Positions 12,554 to 20,207 of a stretch of 64,000 nt of DNA are shown in pieces (positions within the stretch are counted from its first letter, which is position 1; every line of letters starts with the position of its first letter). The translations under genes were made by a program, and so were the position numbers. The stretch covers positions 1 through 64,000 of the forward strand of contig CAWEDI010000053.1 in assembly GCA_963807735.1 (NCBI GenBank), in the 5' to 3' direction. The notes under the pieces are model-generated. The model had not been told where the DNA came from. It was given only the letters and a program-made list of their open reading frames with translations, and made no database searches. Origin of the DNA: Roseiarcus sp963807735 (lineage in GTDB: Bacteria; Pseudomonadota; Alphaproteobacteria; Rhizobiales; Beijerinckiaceae).

Positions 12554-14383
12554 TCACGCCGCCGAGCGCTGCGGCGTCTTCTTGGCGATGCGGAACTGTC
12601 GCACCAGTCCGTCGAGAGTCTCGATCTCCTCGGATACCCGGCGGGTCGCGACGTTCGTCGTTTGCGCCATGGCGGCGTTGCCCTGCGTCGCCCGATCCAT
12701 TTCCTGCACCGCGCCGCTGATTTCGTTAAGGCCGCGCGACTGATCGACGGCGCCGCTGGCGACGGCGTCGACAATGGCGTTGAGGCGGGAAATCTCGACG
12801 GCGATGCGGCTCAGCGCCTCGCCCGTCGCGCCGACGCGGGCGACGCCGGCCACGACCTGTCGACCGGAACTGGCGATCAGATCGGAGATGCGTTTGGCCG
12901 CGCCGGCGGAGCGTTGGGCAAGCGCGCGAACTTCGGTTGCGACGACGGCAAAGCCCCTGCCGGCTTCACCCGCCCGCGCGGCCTCGACCCCGGCGTTGAG
13001 CGCCAGGAGGTTGGTTTGGAACGCAATTTCGTCGATGAGGCCGGTGATCTCGCGGATTTCGTCGGACGACCGCGCGAGCCCGTCCATCGCCGCGACCGCC
13101 TCGCCGACGACGCCGGCGCCGCGCTTGGCCTCGCCGTCGGCGGCAACGACGACCGCCCGCGCCTGCGTGGCGGACGCCGACGCGTCCTTCACGGTCGCGG
13201 CGATTTGTTGCAGCGCGGCGGAGGATTGTTCGAGGCTGGCGGCCTGCTGTTCGGTGCGGGCGGAAAGGTCGTCGGCGCCGACGCTGAGATCGCGGCATTC
13301 GTGCGCCAGCGCCGCGGCGCTGTCGATGACGGCCCGCAACGTCTCCGCGAGCCGTTCGCGCGCTTCTTCGTAATCGTCGCGTAAGCCAGCAAATTCGCGT
13401 GGAAAATCGGCGTCGAGCGAGCAACTCAGATCGCCTTCGGCGAGCGCGCGCAAGCCTGCGCCGAGCGCCCGCATCGCCTGAGCTTGCGCACGGGCGGTTC
13501 GCTCACGCTCGGCCGTCGCCGTGTCGCGCGCCGCGCCGGCCGCGGCGCGCTGCACGTCGGCCTCAAGCTCGAGCTGGCGGCGGCGCTCGCTTGAGGCGTC
13601 CTTGAACACGGCGGCCGCGCGGGCCATTGCGCCGATTTCGTCGGCGCGGGCGAGGCACGGTATGTCGACGTCCGCCGCGCCCTCGGCGAGCTGGGTCATG
13701 GCGGCGGTGAGCCAGCCTATCGGGCGCACGATCGCCCCGTGCAGGTGGCGACCGACGAGCAGCGACAACGCCAAAGCGATCGCCAGCCCGAGCAGGATGT
13801 CGCGCCTGGCCGTCTCGCCCTCCGCGGCGCTGGCGCTCGCGGCGAGGTCGGCTTGCGCAAGGTTATATTGGATCGCCTGCTTTAGCGCGTCCTGGAGGTC
13901 GTGGATCGCCTCGCGCATCGCTGCGCGGTAGAGTGCGGCCGCCGCGTCGCCCGGCAAGGCTGCGGCCTTCAGGAAGCGGTCATCGAGGTCAAGATAGGCC
14001 GCCCAGCGCGACCTGAACTTCGCAAGCGCGGTTTGCTCTTCCGTCGATTGGACGAGCTTCGCCTGCCGCTCGAGCGCATCCTCGATCTCGGCGCGGATAG
14101 CGTTGAGGGTTTTCGCCTCCGCCGCCTTGCCCTCCGGCGGCGCGAGCACGACAGCGGCTTCGATGACGCGAAACCGCTGCGCCAGAAAGGCGATATCGCC
14201 GAGCGCGCGCGTCGTCTGTAGCCAATGGCCGCGGATCGCCTGCGCGGAACGCTCGACATCGTGGAGCCGGATCATTGCGTAAGCCCCGAGCGCGAGCGCG
14301 CAAAGCAGCAACGCGGCGAAGCCGAACGCGAATTTACCGAGCACGCCCGGACGCCGGAATCGCTCCACCGCGAAATTGTGCAT
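12554..14383 (-). CDS. Methyl-accepting chemotaxis protein
   Basis: This is a 609-residue transmembrane chemoreceptor. TM1 is at about 17-37, a helical periplasmic sensor (four-helix-bundle-like) at 38-194, TM2 at 195-213, then HAMP at about 214-266. A long coiled signalling domain follows, with the canonical hairpin tip (EIAFQTNLLALNAGVEAAR, then RGFAVVATEVRALAQRS). It should pass ligand information to the CheA/CheW complex, here encoded about 13 kb away. The ATG at 14383 was chosen because it precedes the membrane anchor. The reading frame is open a further 25 codons upstream. Confidence 0.93.
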   Translation of the reverse strand: MHNFAVERFRRPGVLGKFAFGFAALLLCALALGAYAMIRLHDVERSAQAIRGHWLQTTRALGDIAFLAQRFRVIEAAVVLAPPEGKAAEAKTLNAIRAEIEDALERQAKLVQSTEEQTALAKFRSRWAAYLDLDDRFLKAAALPGDAAAALYRAAMREAIHDLQDALKQAIQYNLAQADLAASASAAEGETARRDILLGLAIALALSLLVGRHLHGAIVRPIGWLTAAMTQLAEGAADVDIPCLARADEIGAMARAAAVFKDASSERRRQLELEADVQRAAAGAARDTATAERERTARAQAQAMRALGAGLRALAEGDLSCSLDADFPREFAGLRDDYEEARERLAETLRAVIDSAAALAHECRDLSVGADDLSARTEQQAASLEQSSAALQQIAATVKDASASATQARAVVVAADGEAKRGAGVVGEAVAAMDGLARSSDEIREITGLIDEIAFQTNLLALNAGVEAARAGEAGRGFAVVATEVRALAQRSAGAAKRISDLIASSGRQVVAGVARVGATGEALSRIAVEISRLNAIVDAVASGAVDQSRGLNEISGAVQEMDRATQGNAAMAQTTNVATRRVSEEIETLDGLVRQFRIAKKTPQRSAA

Positions 14384-14454
14384 GGGGTCTCGCTTGGGTG
14401 CGGCGCGAAGCGCAGGGCGCCGACATCCCGCGGGGTCGCGCCGTCGACATGATG

Positions 14455-14469
14455 ACAACTTCTAGTTGT
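14455..14469. promoter_or_regulatory. Palindrome upstream of the chemoreceptor gene
   Basis: The inverted repeat ACAACT-TCT-AGTTGT lies 71-85 bases before the receptor start codon. It has the size of a dimeric repressor or activator site. No regulator can be named. Confidence 0.3.
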
Positions 14470-14491
14470 GGATGCTTAATGGGGGTATAAT

Positions 14492-14504
14492 GGGGGCGAC
14501 CCCC
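14492..14504 (-). terminator. GC hairpin after the beta-barrel-like gene
   Basis: Five G at 14492-14496 and five C at 14500-14504 enclose a 3-base loop, directly beyond the stop codon at 14507. Read on the minus strand it is followed by ATTATAC, not a T-run, so it is a weak terminator candidate. Confidence 0.25.
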
Positions 14505-14506
14505 GC

Positions 14507-15469
14507 TCAGTACCGGAAATTGAACTGCGCGAGGATCCGGTAGTTGAAGGCGCTCGCCGATCCGCCCGCTACGGGAATCAGCGCGGCCTGGCCGATCGAA
14601 TGTGTCGCTGTCATATTGATCGTCATGTCCTTAAGGACGGGAATCGTCGTCTTGCGGAACGGCGCCGCGACCGCCTCGCCGCCGACATCGGTCTCGCTCC
14701 AGCCGGTGTTGAAGCGCGCGGCATGGCTGAGAACGTTGGTTTCGATCAGCAGCGGTCCGGCGGCGATCCCGTAATCGACGCTGGCGAGCAACAGGCGGGC
14801 TTGGCTCGCCATCATATATTCGCCGGGGTTGTCGAAGCGCTGCAAACTGATCGTCCCGGAATAATCGAGCGTATAACCGGAGTCGCCAAGACGCCAGAGA
14901 GCGGCTGACGCGAAGCCGACTTGTTGAAGGTCGCGCGCGGTATACGCGCCGCCGCCGGGGAACAGTTCGGCCCCGCCCGAGACGCTGAGGACGTAACGGC
15001 CCGTGTCCGTCTCCTGCTCCCAGATCGTCGCCTCGGCGCCGACCGACTCCCAACCCACATCGCCCCCGAGCCGATCGGTCGTATGGGTCGCGGGTCCGAG
15101 CAGGCCGCCAAGCGGCGTGAATTGTTCGGAATACGAGTTGTCGTATTCAAAGGCCGCGCCTGACGCGATCAGCCGCACCCCCTGCCACGGCGAGACGACC
15201 AGCGCGGCGCCCTCGTCGGCTTCCAGATAATTGTAATGCTGTATCGTGTCGGCGCTGGCGTTGTGAGGCTGCGCCAACACCGTTCGTCTAACGGTCATTT
15301 CGGTCCCGTCGGCGGAAAGCGAGAACGAGGCGGTATTGCCGCAGGAGACATAGGTCAGTTCGGATTGAAAGAAATCGCACGTCTGTGCGCCGTCGGGAGC
15401 AACCGGCTCGTCGGCGGAAGCGACTGCCGCGGCGCCGATTGCCGCCACAATCCCCAACAGGATTCGCAT
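14507..15469 (-). CDS. Secreted beta-barrel-like outer membrane protein, unknown
   Basis: This 320-residue protein has a signal peptide (MRILLGIVAAIGAAAVASA) and two cysteines early in the mature chain (TCDFF, VSCGN) that could form a disulphide. The rest is rich in alternating polar/hydrophobic strands. The chain ends in FNFRY, with a terminal aromatic residue as expected for Bam-inserted barrels. No family is recognised. The gene lies upstream of the chemoreceptor on the same strand, but the two are separated by 123 bases with a hairpin and a palindrome, so cotranscription is uncertain. Confidence 0.6.
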   Translation of the reverse strand: MRILLGIVAAIGAAAVASADEPVAPDGAQTCDFFQSELTYVSCGNTASFSLSADGTEMTVRRTVLAQPHNASADTIQHYNYLEADEGAALVVSPWQGVRLIASGAAFEYDNSYSEQFTPLGGLLGPATHTTDRLGGDVGWESVGAEATIWEQETDTGRYVLSVSGGAELFPGGGAYTARDLQQVGFASAALWRLGDSGYTLDYSGTISLQRFDNPGEYMMASQARLLLASVDYGIAAGPLLIETNVLSHAARFNTGWSETDVGGEAVAAPFRKTTIPVLKDMTINMTATHSIGQAALIPVAGGSASAFNYRILAQFNFRY

Positions 15470-15790
15470 GTCGCCCTGGATTTGAAATGGCGCCCAATAC
15501 TGAATGGCAACGATTTGGAGCTTTTTCGAGGAACGGAATCGCCGTTGGCTGACTTTTCTTTCGTTCTGATTCCGCTCCCGTCGAAACGGCCCGCTCAGCC
15601 CGCCGACCGCGCGCCTGCGGCGAGGGGCGAGCGGTGGGGCCGCTTAGGCTAGTGGCGAGACGGGGATGGACGCCTTGCAGCCAGACCCGGCGCCGCTGGG
15701 TTAATGCGACAGCGCCCGCATCGCCGCCTCGATCCCGTCGGGGGTGAGCGGGAACATGCGCTCGCCGAACAGCGCCGAAATGATCCGCGT

Positions 15791-16876
15791 CTATTGCGAA
15801 TAGGTCCAGTTCTCGCGCGGCGTCGGGTTGATCCAGACGCTACGCGGCCAGGTCGCCGTCACCCGCTTCAGCCAGACTTCACCCGCCTCGGGATTGAGAT
15901 GCTCGACCGAACCGCCGGGGCTCAGGATTTCGTATGGGCTCATCGACGCGTCGCCAACAAAGATCGCGCGGTGATCGCGGCCGTAGGCGTTGAGAAGGTC
16001 GGCGGTCGGCGTCCGCGCTTCGAATCGACGGCGGTTGTCCTTCCACACGCTCTCGTAAAGGCAGTTGTGGAAGTAGAAATGTTCGAGCCGCTTGAATTGC
16101 AGCCGCGCCGCCGAGAACAGCGCCTCGGCCTCCTCGATGTGCCAGTCCATCGAGCCGCCGACGTCGAGGAATAGCAGCACCTTCACGGCGTTGCGCCGCT
16201 CGGGACGCAGTTTCACGTCGATATAGCCCTTGTCGGCGGTCGAGCGGATCGTGCCGTCGAGGTCAAGCTCCTCCTCTGCGCCCTCGCGGGCGAAGCGGCG
16301 CAGACGGCGCAGCGCGACGCGGAGGTTGCGCGGACCTAGCTCCTCGTCGCCGGAGAAATCCTTGAATTCGCGCTTGTCCCAAACTTTGACCGCGCTCCCG
16401 CGCCGACCCTTGTCCTGGCCGATTCGCACGCCTTCGGGATGGTCGCCGTGGGCGCCGAACGGCGACGTTCCCCCCGTTCCGATCCATTTCGAGCCGCCCT
16501 GGTGGCGGCCCTTCTGCTCGGCGAGCCGTTGCCGCAGCGTCTCCATTAGTTTTTCGAATCCAAGCTTCTCGATCTCCGCCCGCTCCTCGGGCGAAAGGTA
16601 TTTCTCGATCAGCTTGCGCAGCCATTCTTGCGGAATGTCGGCCGCCTCGACTGCGTCGCTAAGCGACAGCGCGCCCTTGAACACCGCAGCGAACACAACA
16701 TCGAAGGCGTCGAGATTGCGCTCATCTTTGACCAGCAGCGCGCGCGAAAGGCGATAGAAATCCTCTGGCGAATGATCGACGACGTCGCGCTCCAGGGCGC
16801 GCATGAGGTCGAGGAATTCGCGCGGCGTTACCGGTACGCGCGCCTTGCGGAGCTCAGCGAAGAATTCGAGAAACAT
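15791..16876 (-). CDS. VWA-domain protein, CoxE-like, ended early by an amber codon
   Basis: As read, the protein is 361 residues and stops at TAG (15793-15791) just after WINPTPRENWTYSQ. Translation past that codon gives 29 further residues, T-R-I-I-S-A-L-F-G-E-R-M-F-P-L-T and so on to TAA at 15701-15703. This is the kind of GERMFPLTxDG tail that full-length members of this family carry. The codon is therefore probably a single-base change (for example TCG to TAG) or a sequencing error. The VWA part has a MIDAS-like DVGGSM. Such proteins usually work with a MoxR-type AAA ATPase in metal-enzyme maturation; none is adjacent. Confidence 0.85.
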   Translation of the reverse strand: MFLEFFAELRKARVPVTPREFLDLMRALERDVVDHSPEDFYRLSRALLVKDERNLDAFDVVFAAVFKGALSLSDAVEAADIPQEWLRKLIEKYLSPEERAEIEKLGFEKLMETLRQRLAEQKGRHQGGSKWIGTGGTSPFGAHGDHPEGVRIGQDKGRRGSAVKVWDKREFKDFSGDEELGPRNLRVALRRLRRFAREGAEEELDLDGTIRSTADKGYIDVKLRPERRNAVKVLLFLDVGGSMDWHIEEAEALFSAARLQFKRLEHFYFHNCLYESVWKDNRRRFEARTPTADLLNAYGRDHRAIFVGDASMSPYEILSPGGSVEHLNPEAGEVWLKRVTATWPRSVWINPTPRENWTYSQ

Positions 16877-16955
16877 GGCGAGGTCAGCCTAGCCGCGCGG
16901 CGTCCGCGCTGCAATCGCCCTCGCGGCAAGGCCGCGAAGCGTCTACATTGCGACC

Positions 16956-17795
16956 ATGCGCACCCTTCGCGAAGTTCTGCCGCTGCGACGCGCCGTCGCG
17001 TCGGATGTCGAGATTTTCGCCATCGGCGACATCCATGGCCGCTCCGATCTGCTCGACGCGTTGCTCGAGGTGGCGGAGGCGGCGCCGCCGCGGGCGTCGG
17101 CGCGCCGTCTCGTCTTCACCGGCGATCTCGTCGATCGCGGCCCCGATTCGCTCGGCGTCCTGGCGCTGGCTGCGGCGGCCGGCGAACGCATCGGGGCCGA
17201 GGAGACGATCGGCCTGATGGGCAATCATGAGATCCTGATGCGCTTGACTCTCGACCTGGCGACGCCGTCGCGGCCCGCGTTGGCGGCGCTGCGAGTGTGG
17301 TTCGGCAACGGCGGCGACGCGGTGGCGGAGGAGCTGATCGGCTTTCACGCGCCGGTCGACGGCGCCAGCGGGTTGCTGCGCGAGTTGCGCTTGGCGACTC
17401 CGGAGTGGGTCCGCGCCTGGCTCGACGGCTTGCGGCCCTATTATCGCTCCGGCGCCGTCCTGTTCGTTCACGGCGGCGTCAATCCGACCGTGCCGCTGGA
17501 GGCGTTCCTCGATCTGCCGTGGGACATGCCGTTCGACGGCTTCGACGAGTCCGCGCATTGGGCCTGGGTGCGCGGGCCGTTCCTCGACCATCGTCCCGAC
17601 GCGCGCGGGTTCTCCGGTTTCTTCGTCGTTCATGGCCATACGCCGCTCGATCGCGGCCACACGCGCGGTCACGCCGAGCAGGTCGAGCGCTTCCGCCTCA
17701 ATCTCGACGGCGGCTCGGCGATGACCGGCATCGCCAAAATGGCGATATTGCGCGGGGGCGTCGCCGAAATCGTCACGGCGCAGGCGGCGGGGTAG
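16956..17795 (+). CDS. Serine/threonine-type metallophosphatase (PPP family)
   Basis: This is a 279-residue calcineurin-like phosphatase. The three metal-binding signatures are clear: GDIHG at 24-28, GDLVDRG at 56-62 and GNHE at 89-92. HGG (VHGGVNP) and HGHTP follow further on. These place it in the bacterial PPP group that includes diadenosine tetraphosphatase and protein phosphatases. Its target is unknown. It is convergent with the sigma factor gene, and the two coding regions overlap by 23 bases at their 3' ends. Confidence 0.9.
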   Translation: MRTLREVLPLRRAVASDVEIFAIGDIHGRSDLLDALLEVAEAAPPRASARRLVFTGDLVDRGPDSLGVLALAAAAGERIGAEETIGLMGNHEILMRLTLDLATPSRPALAALRVWFGNGGDAVAEELIGFHAPVDGASGLLRELRLATPEWVRAWLDGLRPYYRSGAVLFVHGGVNPTVPLEAFLDLPWDMPFDGFDESAHWAWVRGPFLDHRPDARGFSGFFVVHGHTPLDRGHTRGHAEQVERFRLNLDGGSAMTGIAKMAILRGGVAEIVTAQAAG

Positions 17796-19023
17796 GGCGC
17801 CCGGCCTCAAACGCGGCCCGCCGCTCCCACAGAAAAGCCCGCACCGCCGGATCGCTTTCCAGCCCGATCGCGCGATCGTAGGACGCGCACGCGTCGACCC
17901 CGGCGCGCGCCTCAAGGTCGGCGCGCGCCGCCCAATAAGCTTGGAACTCGGCCAGCGCCGGGTCGGCGGCGATCGCCCGCAGCGCCGCCAAGCCGGCTTC
18001 CGCTCCCTCGGCATGCGAAATCGCGACCGCCCGGTTGACGGCGACGACGGCGGAGCCGGTCAACGCCAGCAGCGCGTCGTAAAGCGAAGCTATTGCCGCC
18101 CAATCGGTCGCGCCGCTGCGGCGGCGCGCGGCGTGGGCCGATTGGATCGCCGCCTCAAACTGAAACCGCCCGGGACGGCCCAGCGCGGCGGCGGTCGCCA
18201 GCCGGCGTTCGGCCTCGTCGATGGCGGCGTGATCCCAGGCGGCGACGTCCTGCTCGCTCAACGGCACGAATTGGCCCGCCTGGTCGCGCCGCGCCGCTCG
18301 CCTAGCGTGGGCATACAGCATCAGCGCCAGCAAGCCGCCCGCCTCCGCCTCCGCGGGCGCGAGTTCGACGGCGACCCGGCCGAGCCAGATCGCCTCTTCT
18401 GCGAGTTCGCGGCCGCTGGGGTCGAGGGTCTTGAGCCAGCCTTGGCTGAAGGCGGCGTAGATGGCGTCGAGCACCGCGCCGATCCGCTCCGGCCAAAGGT
18501 CGGGCGAGGGCTCGCGGAACGGCACGCCGGCGAGCCGGATTCGCGCCTTGGCGCGGGCGAGCCGCTGGCCCATCGTCGTCGGCGCGACGAGAAACGCCGA
18601 GGCGATCGCCGCTGCGTCGAGGCCGAGGATGGTTTGCAGCATCAGCGGCGCGCGGACGCCCGCCTCGATGGCCGGATGCGCGCAGGCGAACATCAGCGCG
18701 AGACGGCGATCGGGCAACGGTTGCTCGCCCAGGAGTTCGTCGGCGATCAGCCGCAGCGCCTCCTCTCCCTCGACCGCCGTGCGTCGCCGCCGCGACGCAT
18801 CGGCGAGCCGGCGGCGGGCGGCGACGACGAGCCAGCCCTCGGGATTGACGGGCGCGCCCTGCCGCGGCCAGGATTGCAGCGCCGCGGCGAAGGCGTCGCC
18901 GAGCGCGTCCTCGGCCGCTGGCACGTCGCGATCTCGCGCGGCGAGATAGGCGACGAGCCGGCCATAGCTTTCGCGGGCCACCCGCTCGGCGGCGGCGCGC
19001 GCTTGCTGGGTTACATCGGCCAA
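17773..19023 (-). CDS. ECF sigma factor, ECF42 group, with TPR-like C-terminal extension
   Basis: This is a 416-residue sigma factor. Sigma region 2 (residues about 15-80) is followed by region 4 (the segment LDAAAIASAFLVAPTTMGQRLARAKARIR). A long C-terminal helical domain (about 200-410) follows, as in the ECF42 group, where it replaces an anti-sigma factor. A TTG at 19021-19023 lies inside the end of the YCII gene and 13 bases overlap, implying translational coupling. The reading frame is open further upstream in the YCII gene, but that is out-of-frame shadow. It is probably autoregulated from the TGTCGA-N17-CGTC promoter at 19404-19430. Confidence 0.9.
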   Translation of the reverse strand: MADVTQQARAAAERVARESYGRLVAYLAARDRDVPAAEDALGDAFAAALQSWPRQGAPVNPEGWLVVAARRRLADASRRRRTAVEGEEALRLIADELLGEQPLPDRRLALMFACAHPAIEAGVRAPLMLQTILGLDAAAIASAFLVAPTTMGQRLARAKARIRLAGVPFREPSPDLWPERIGAVLDAIYAAFSQGWLKTLDPSGRELAEEAIWLGRVAVELAPAEAEAGGLLALMLYAHARRAARRDQAGQFVPLSEQDVAAWDHAAIDEAERRLATAAALGRPGRFQFEAAIQSAHAARRRSGATDWAAIASLYDALLALTGSAVVAVNRAVAISHAEGAEAGLAALRAIAADPALAEFQAYWAARADLEARAGVDACASYDRAIGLESDPAVRAFLWERRAAFEAGRPTPPPAP

Positions 19024-19358
19024 ATCGGTCGCACCTCGATCGCTCCCATCGCGGCGCCGGGGCAGCGCGCCGCCCAGGCGATCGCGCCGTCGAGGTCGGG
19101 CGCCTCGATGACATAATAGCCGCCGAGCTGTTCTTTCGCTTCGGCATAGGGGCCGTTGAGCACCGAGGTTTTGCCGTCCTTGACCCTGACGATCGCGCCG
19201 TTGGCGGCCGGATGCAGCCGCTCGCCGCCGCGCCATGCGTCGGCCTCGCGCATCGCTTGGGTATAGGCGCCATAGGCGGCCGAGACGGCTTGCACGTCCT
19301 CCTTTCGCGCCGTCATCAGCGCCGCCTCATCGGAATGGATCAGCAGCAAATATTGCAT
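19011..19358 (-). CDS. YCII-related (DGPF) protein, ECF42 partner
   Basis: This is a 115-residue YCII-fold protein. It starts MQYLLLIHSDEAAL and carries the DGPF-like stretch VLNGPYAEAKEQLGGYYVIE. Genes of this type sit directly upstream of ECF42 sigma factors in many bacteria and are their main regulatory target. Its stop codon overlaps the sigma factor start. AAGGAGATGTTCG precedes the ATG. The biochemical role of these proteins is not established. Confidence 0.9.
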   Translation of the reverse strand: MQYLLLIHSDEAALMTARKEDVQAVSAAYGAYTQAMREADAWRGGERLHPAANGAIVRVKDGKTSVLNGPYAEAKEQLGGYYVIEAPDLDGAIAWAARCPGAAMGAIEVRPIWPM

Positions 19359-19403
19359 CGAACATCTCCTTGTTGTCGCGCCGCTCGCCGGCGCTGACGG
19401 AAA

Positions 19404-19430
19404 GACGGGCGGGGCAGCTGTCTTTCGACA
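19404..19430 (-). promoter_or_regulatory. ECF42-type promoter of the YCII-sigma operon
   Basis: On the minus strand TGTCGA (19430-19425) is followed after 17 bases by CGTC (19407-19404), 45 bases before the YCII start codon. ECF42 sigma factors are reported to use TGTCGA in the -35 and CG(A/T)C in the -10 region. The -35 is also the right half of the inverted repeat CTGTC-TTTC-GACAG (19418-19431). Confidence 0.7.
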
Positions 19431-19569
19431 GGGTAATCAAAAATTCCGCGGCTATGTTCGCAATGTGGCGCAGGAACATCGTTGGGCGCGCGCAGTGTGG
19501 CCCAGGAAACATTCGCCCGACCAACCCGTAAGTAGCCATCAGGTGTCGAGAGCGACGCGGGAGAAAGCG

Positions 19570-20151
19570 ATGCGAGCGAAGATGTTGCTGAGACTCGATG
19601 CGCTGTTCTTGGCTCTGTTCGGCCGAGGCAAGAAACGCGCGCTCGGAAAAAGCGGCGCCCGCGCCATCCTCCGGGGAAGGCGGACGCCCTCGGCGATCTG
19701 CGACGCGTCGGGGACGTCCGCGGCGATTTTCGAGGCGGAGCGCGCCGCCGCGCAGGCGGCGCGCGCGGCCGGCGACGCGGAATGGCGGGGTTATGGCCTG
19801 ATCGCGGCCGCGCTAGCGCAATGGCGCCGCGAACCTCGGCCGCGCTACGTCCGCGCCATCATCGAGCGGCTGAAATTTGCGCCGAGCCGTTGCGAGCGCA
19901 TGGAGGCGGCCGCCGCGCTGGCGCAGATGCCGACGCCGGAGGCCGACGCGGCGCTGGTGGAGGCGCTCGACGACAGTGACGCGCTGGTGCGCCACCAGGC
20001 GGCGTGCGCGCTGATGGCGATCTACGGCGTCGCCGTCGATGCGGGTCCGCTGCAAAATATGCGCGCCTTGGCGACGCAGGGCGAGGGGAGCGACGGCGGC
20101 CGACGCGAGTTCGCCGCCAGCCCGCCGGTCCGCGTCCGCGGCGGCGTCTGA
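19570..20151 (+). CDS. HEAT-repeat-like protein, unknown function
   Basis: This is a 193-residue, alanine- and arginine-rich protein. The start at 19570 (MRAKMLLRLDALF) has GGGAGAAAG just before it; an in-frame start at 19465 is less likely. Residues about 115-165 (EAAAALAQMPTPEADAALVE, then DDSDALVRHQAACALMAI) form one or two HEAT-type repeats. The C-terminal tail is polar and probably disordered. It lies 56 bases before the acyl-CoA ligase gene on the same strand. No function is assigned. Confidence 0.6.
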   Translation: MRAKMLLRLDALFLALFGRGKKRALGKSGARAILRGRRTPSAICDASGTSAAIFEAERAAAQAARAAGDAEWRGYGLIAAALAQWRREPRPRYVRAIIERLKFAPSRCERMEAAAALAQMPTPEADAALVEALDDSDALVRHQAACALMAIYGVAVDAGPLQNMRALATQGEGSDGGRREFAASPPVRVRGGV

Positions 20152-20207
20152 GCGCTTGCGTTTGCGATCGGCGGACGGCAGGCTCGCGTCTCCGAGGGGA
20201 GACGCCG

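Noticed and set aside
17024..19236. Longer version of the ECF42 gene starting at 19236
   Set aside because: The extra N-terminal residues are the out-of-frame translation of the YCII gene. The sigma region 2 domain begins just after the TTG at 19023.
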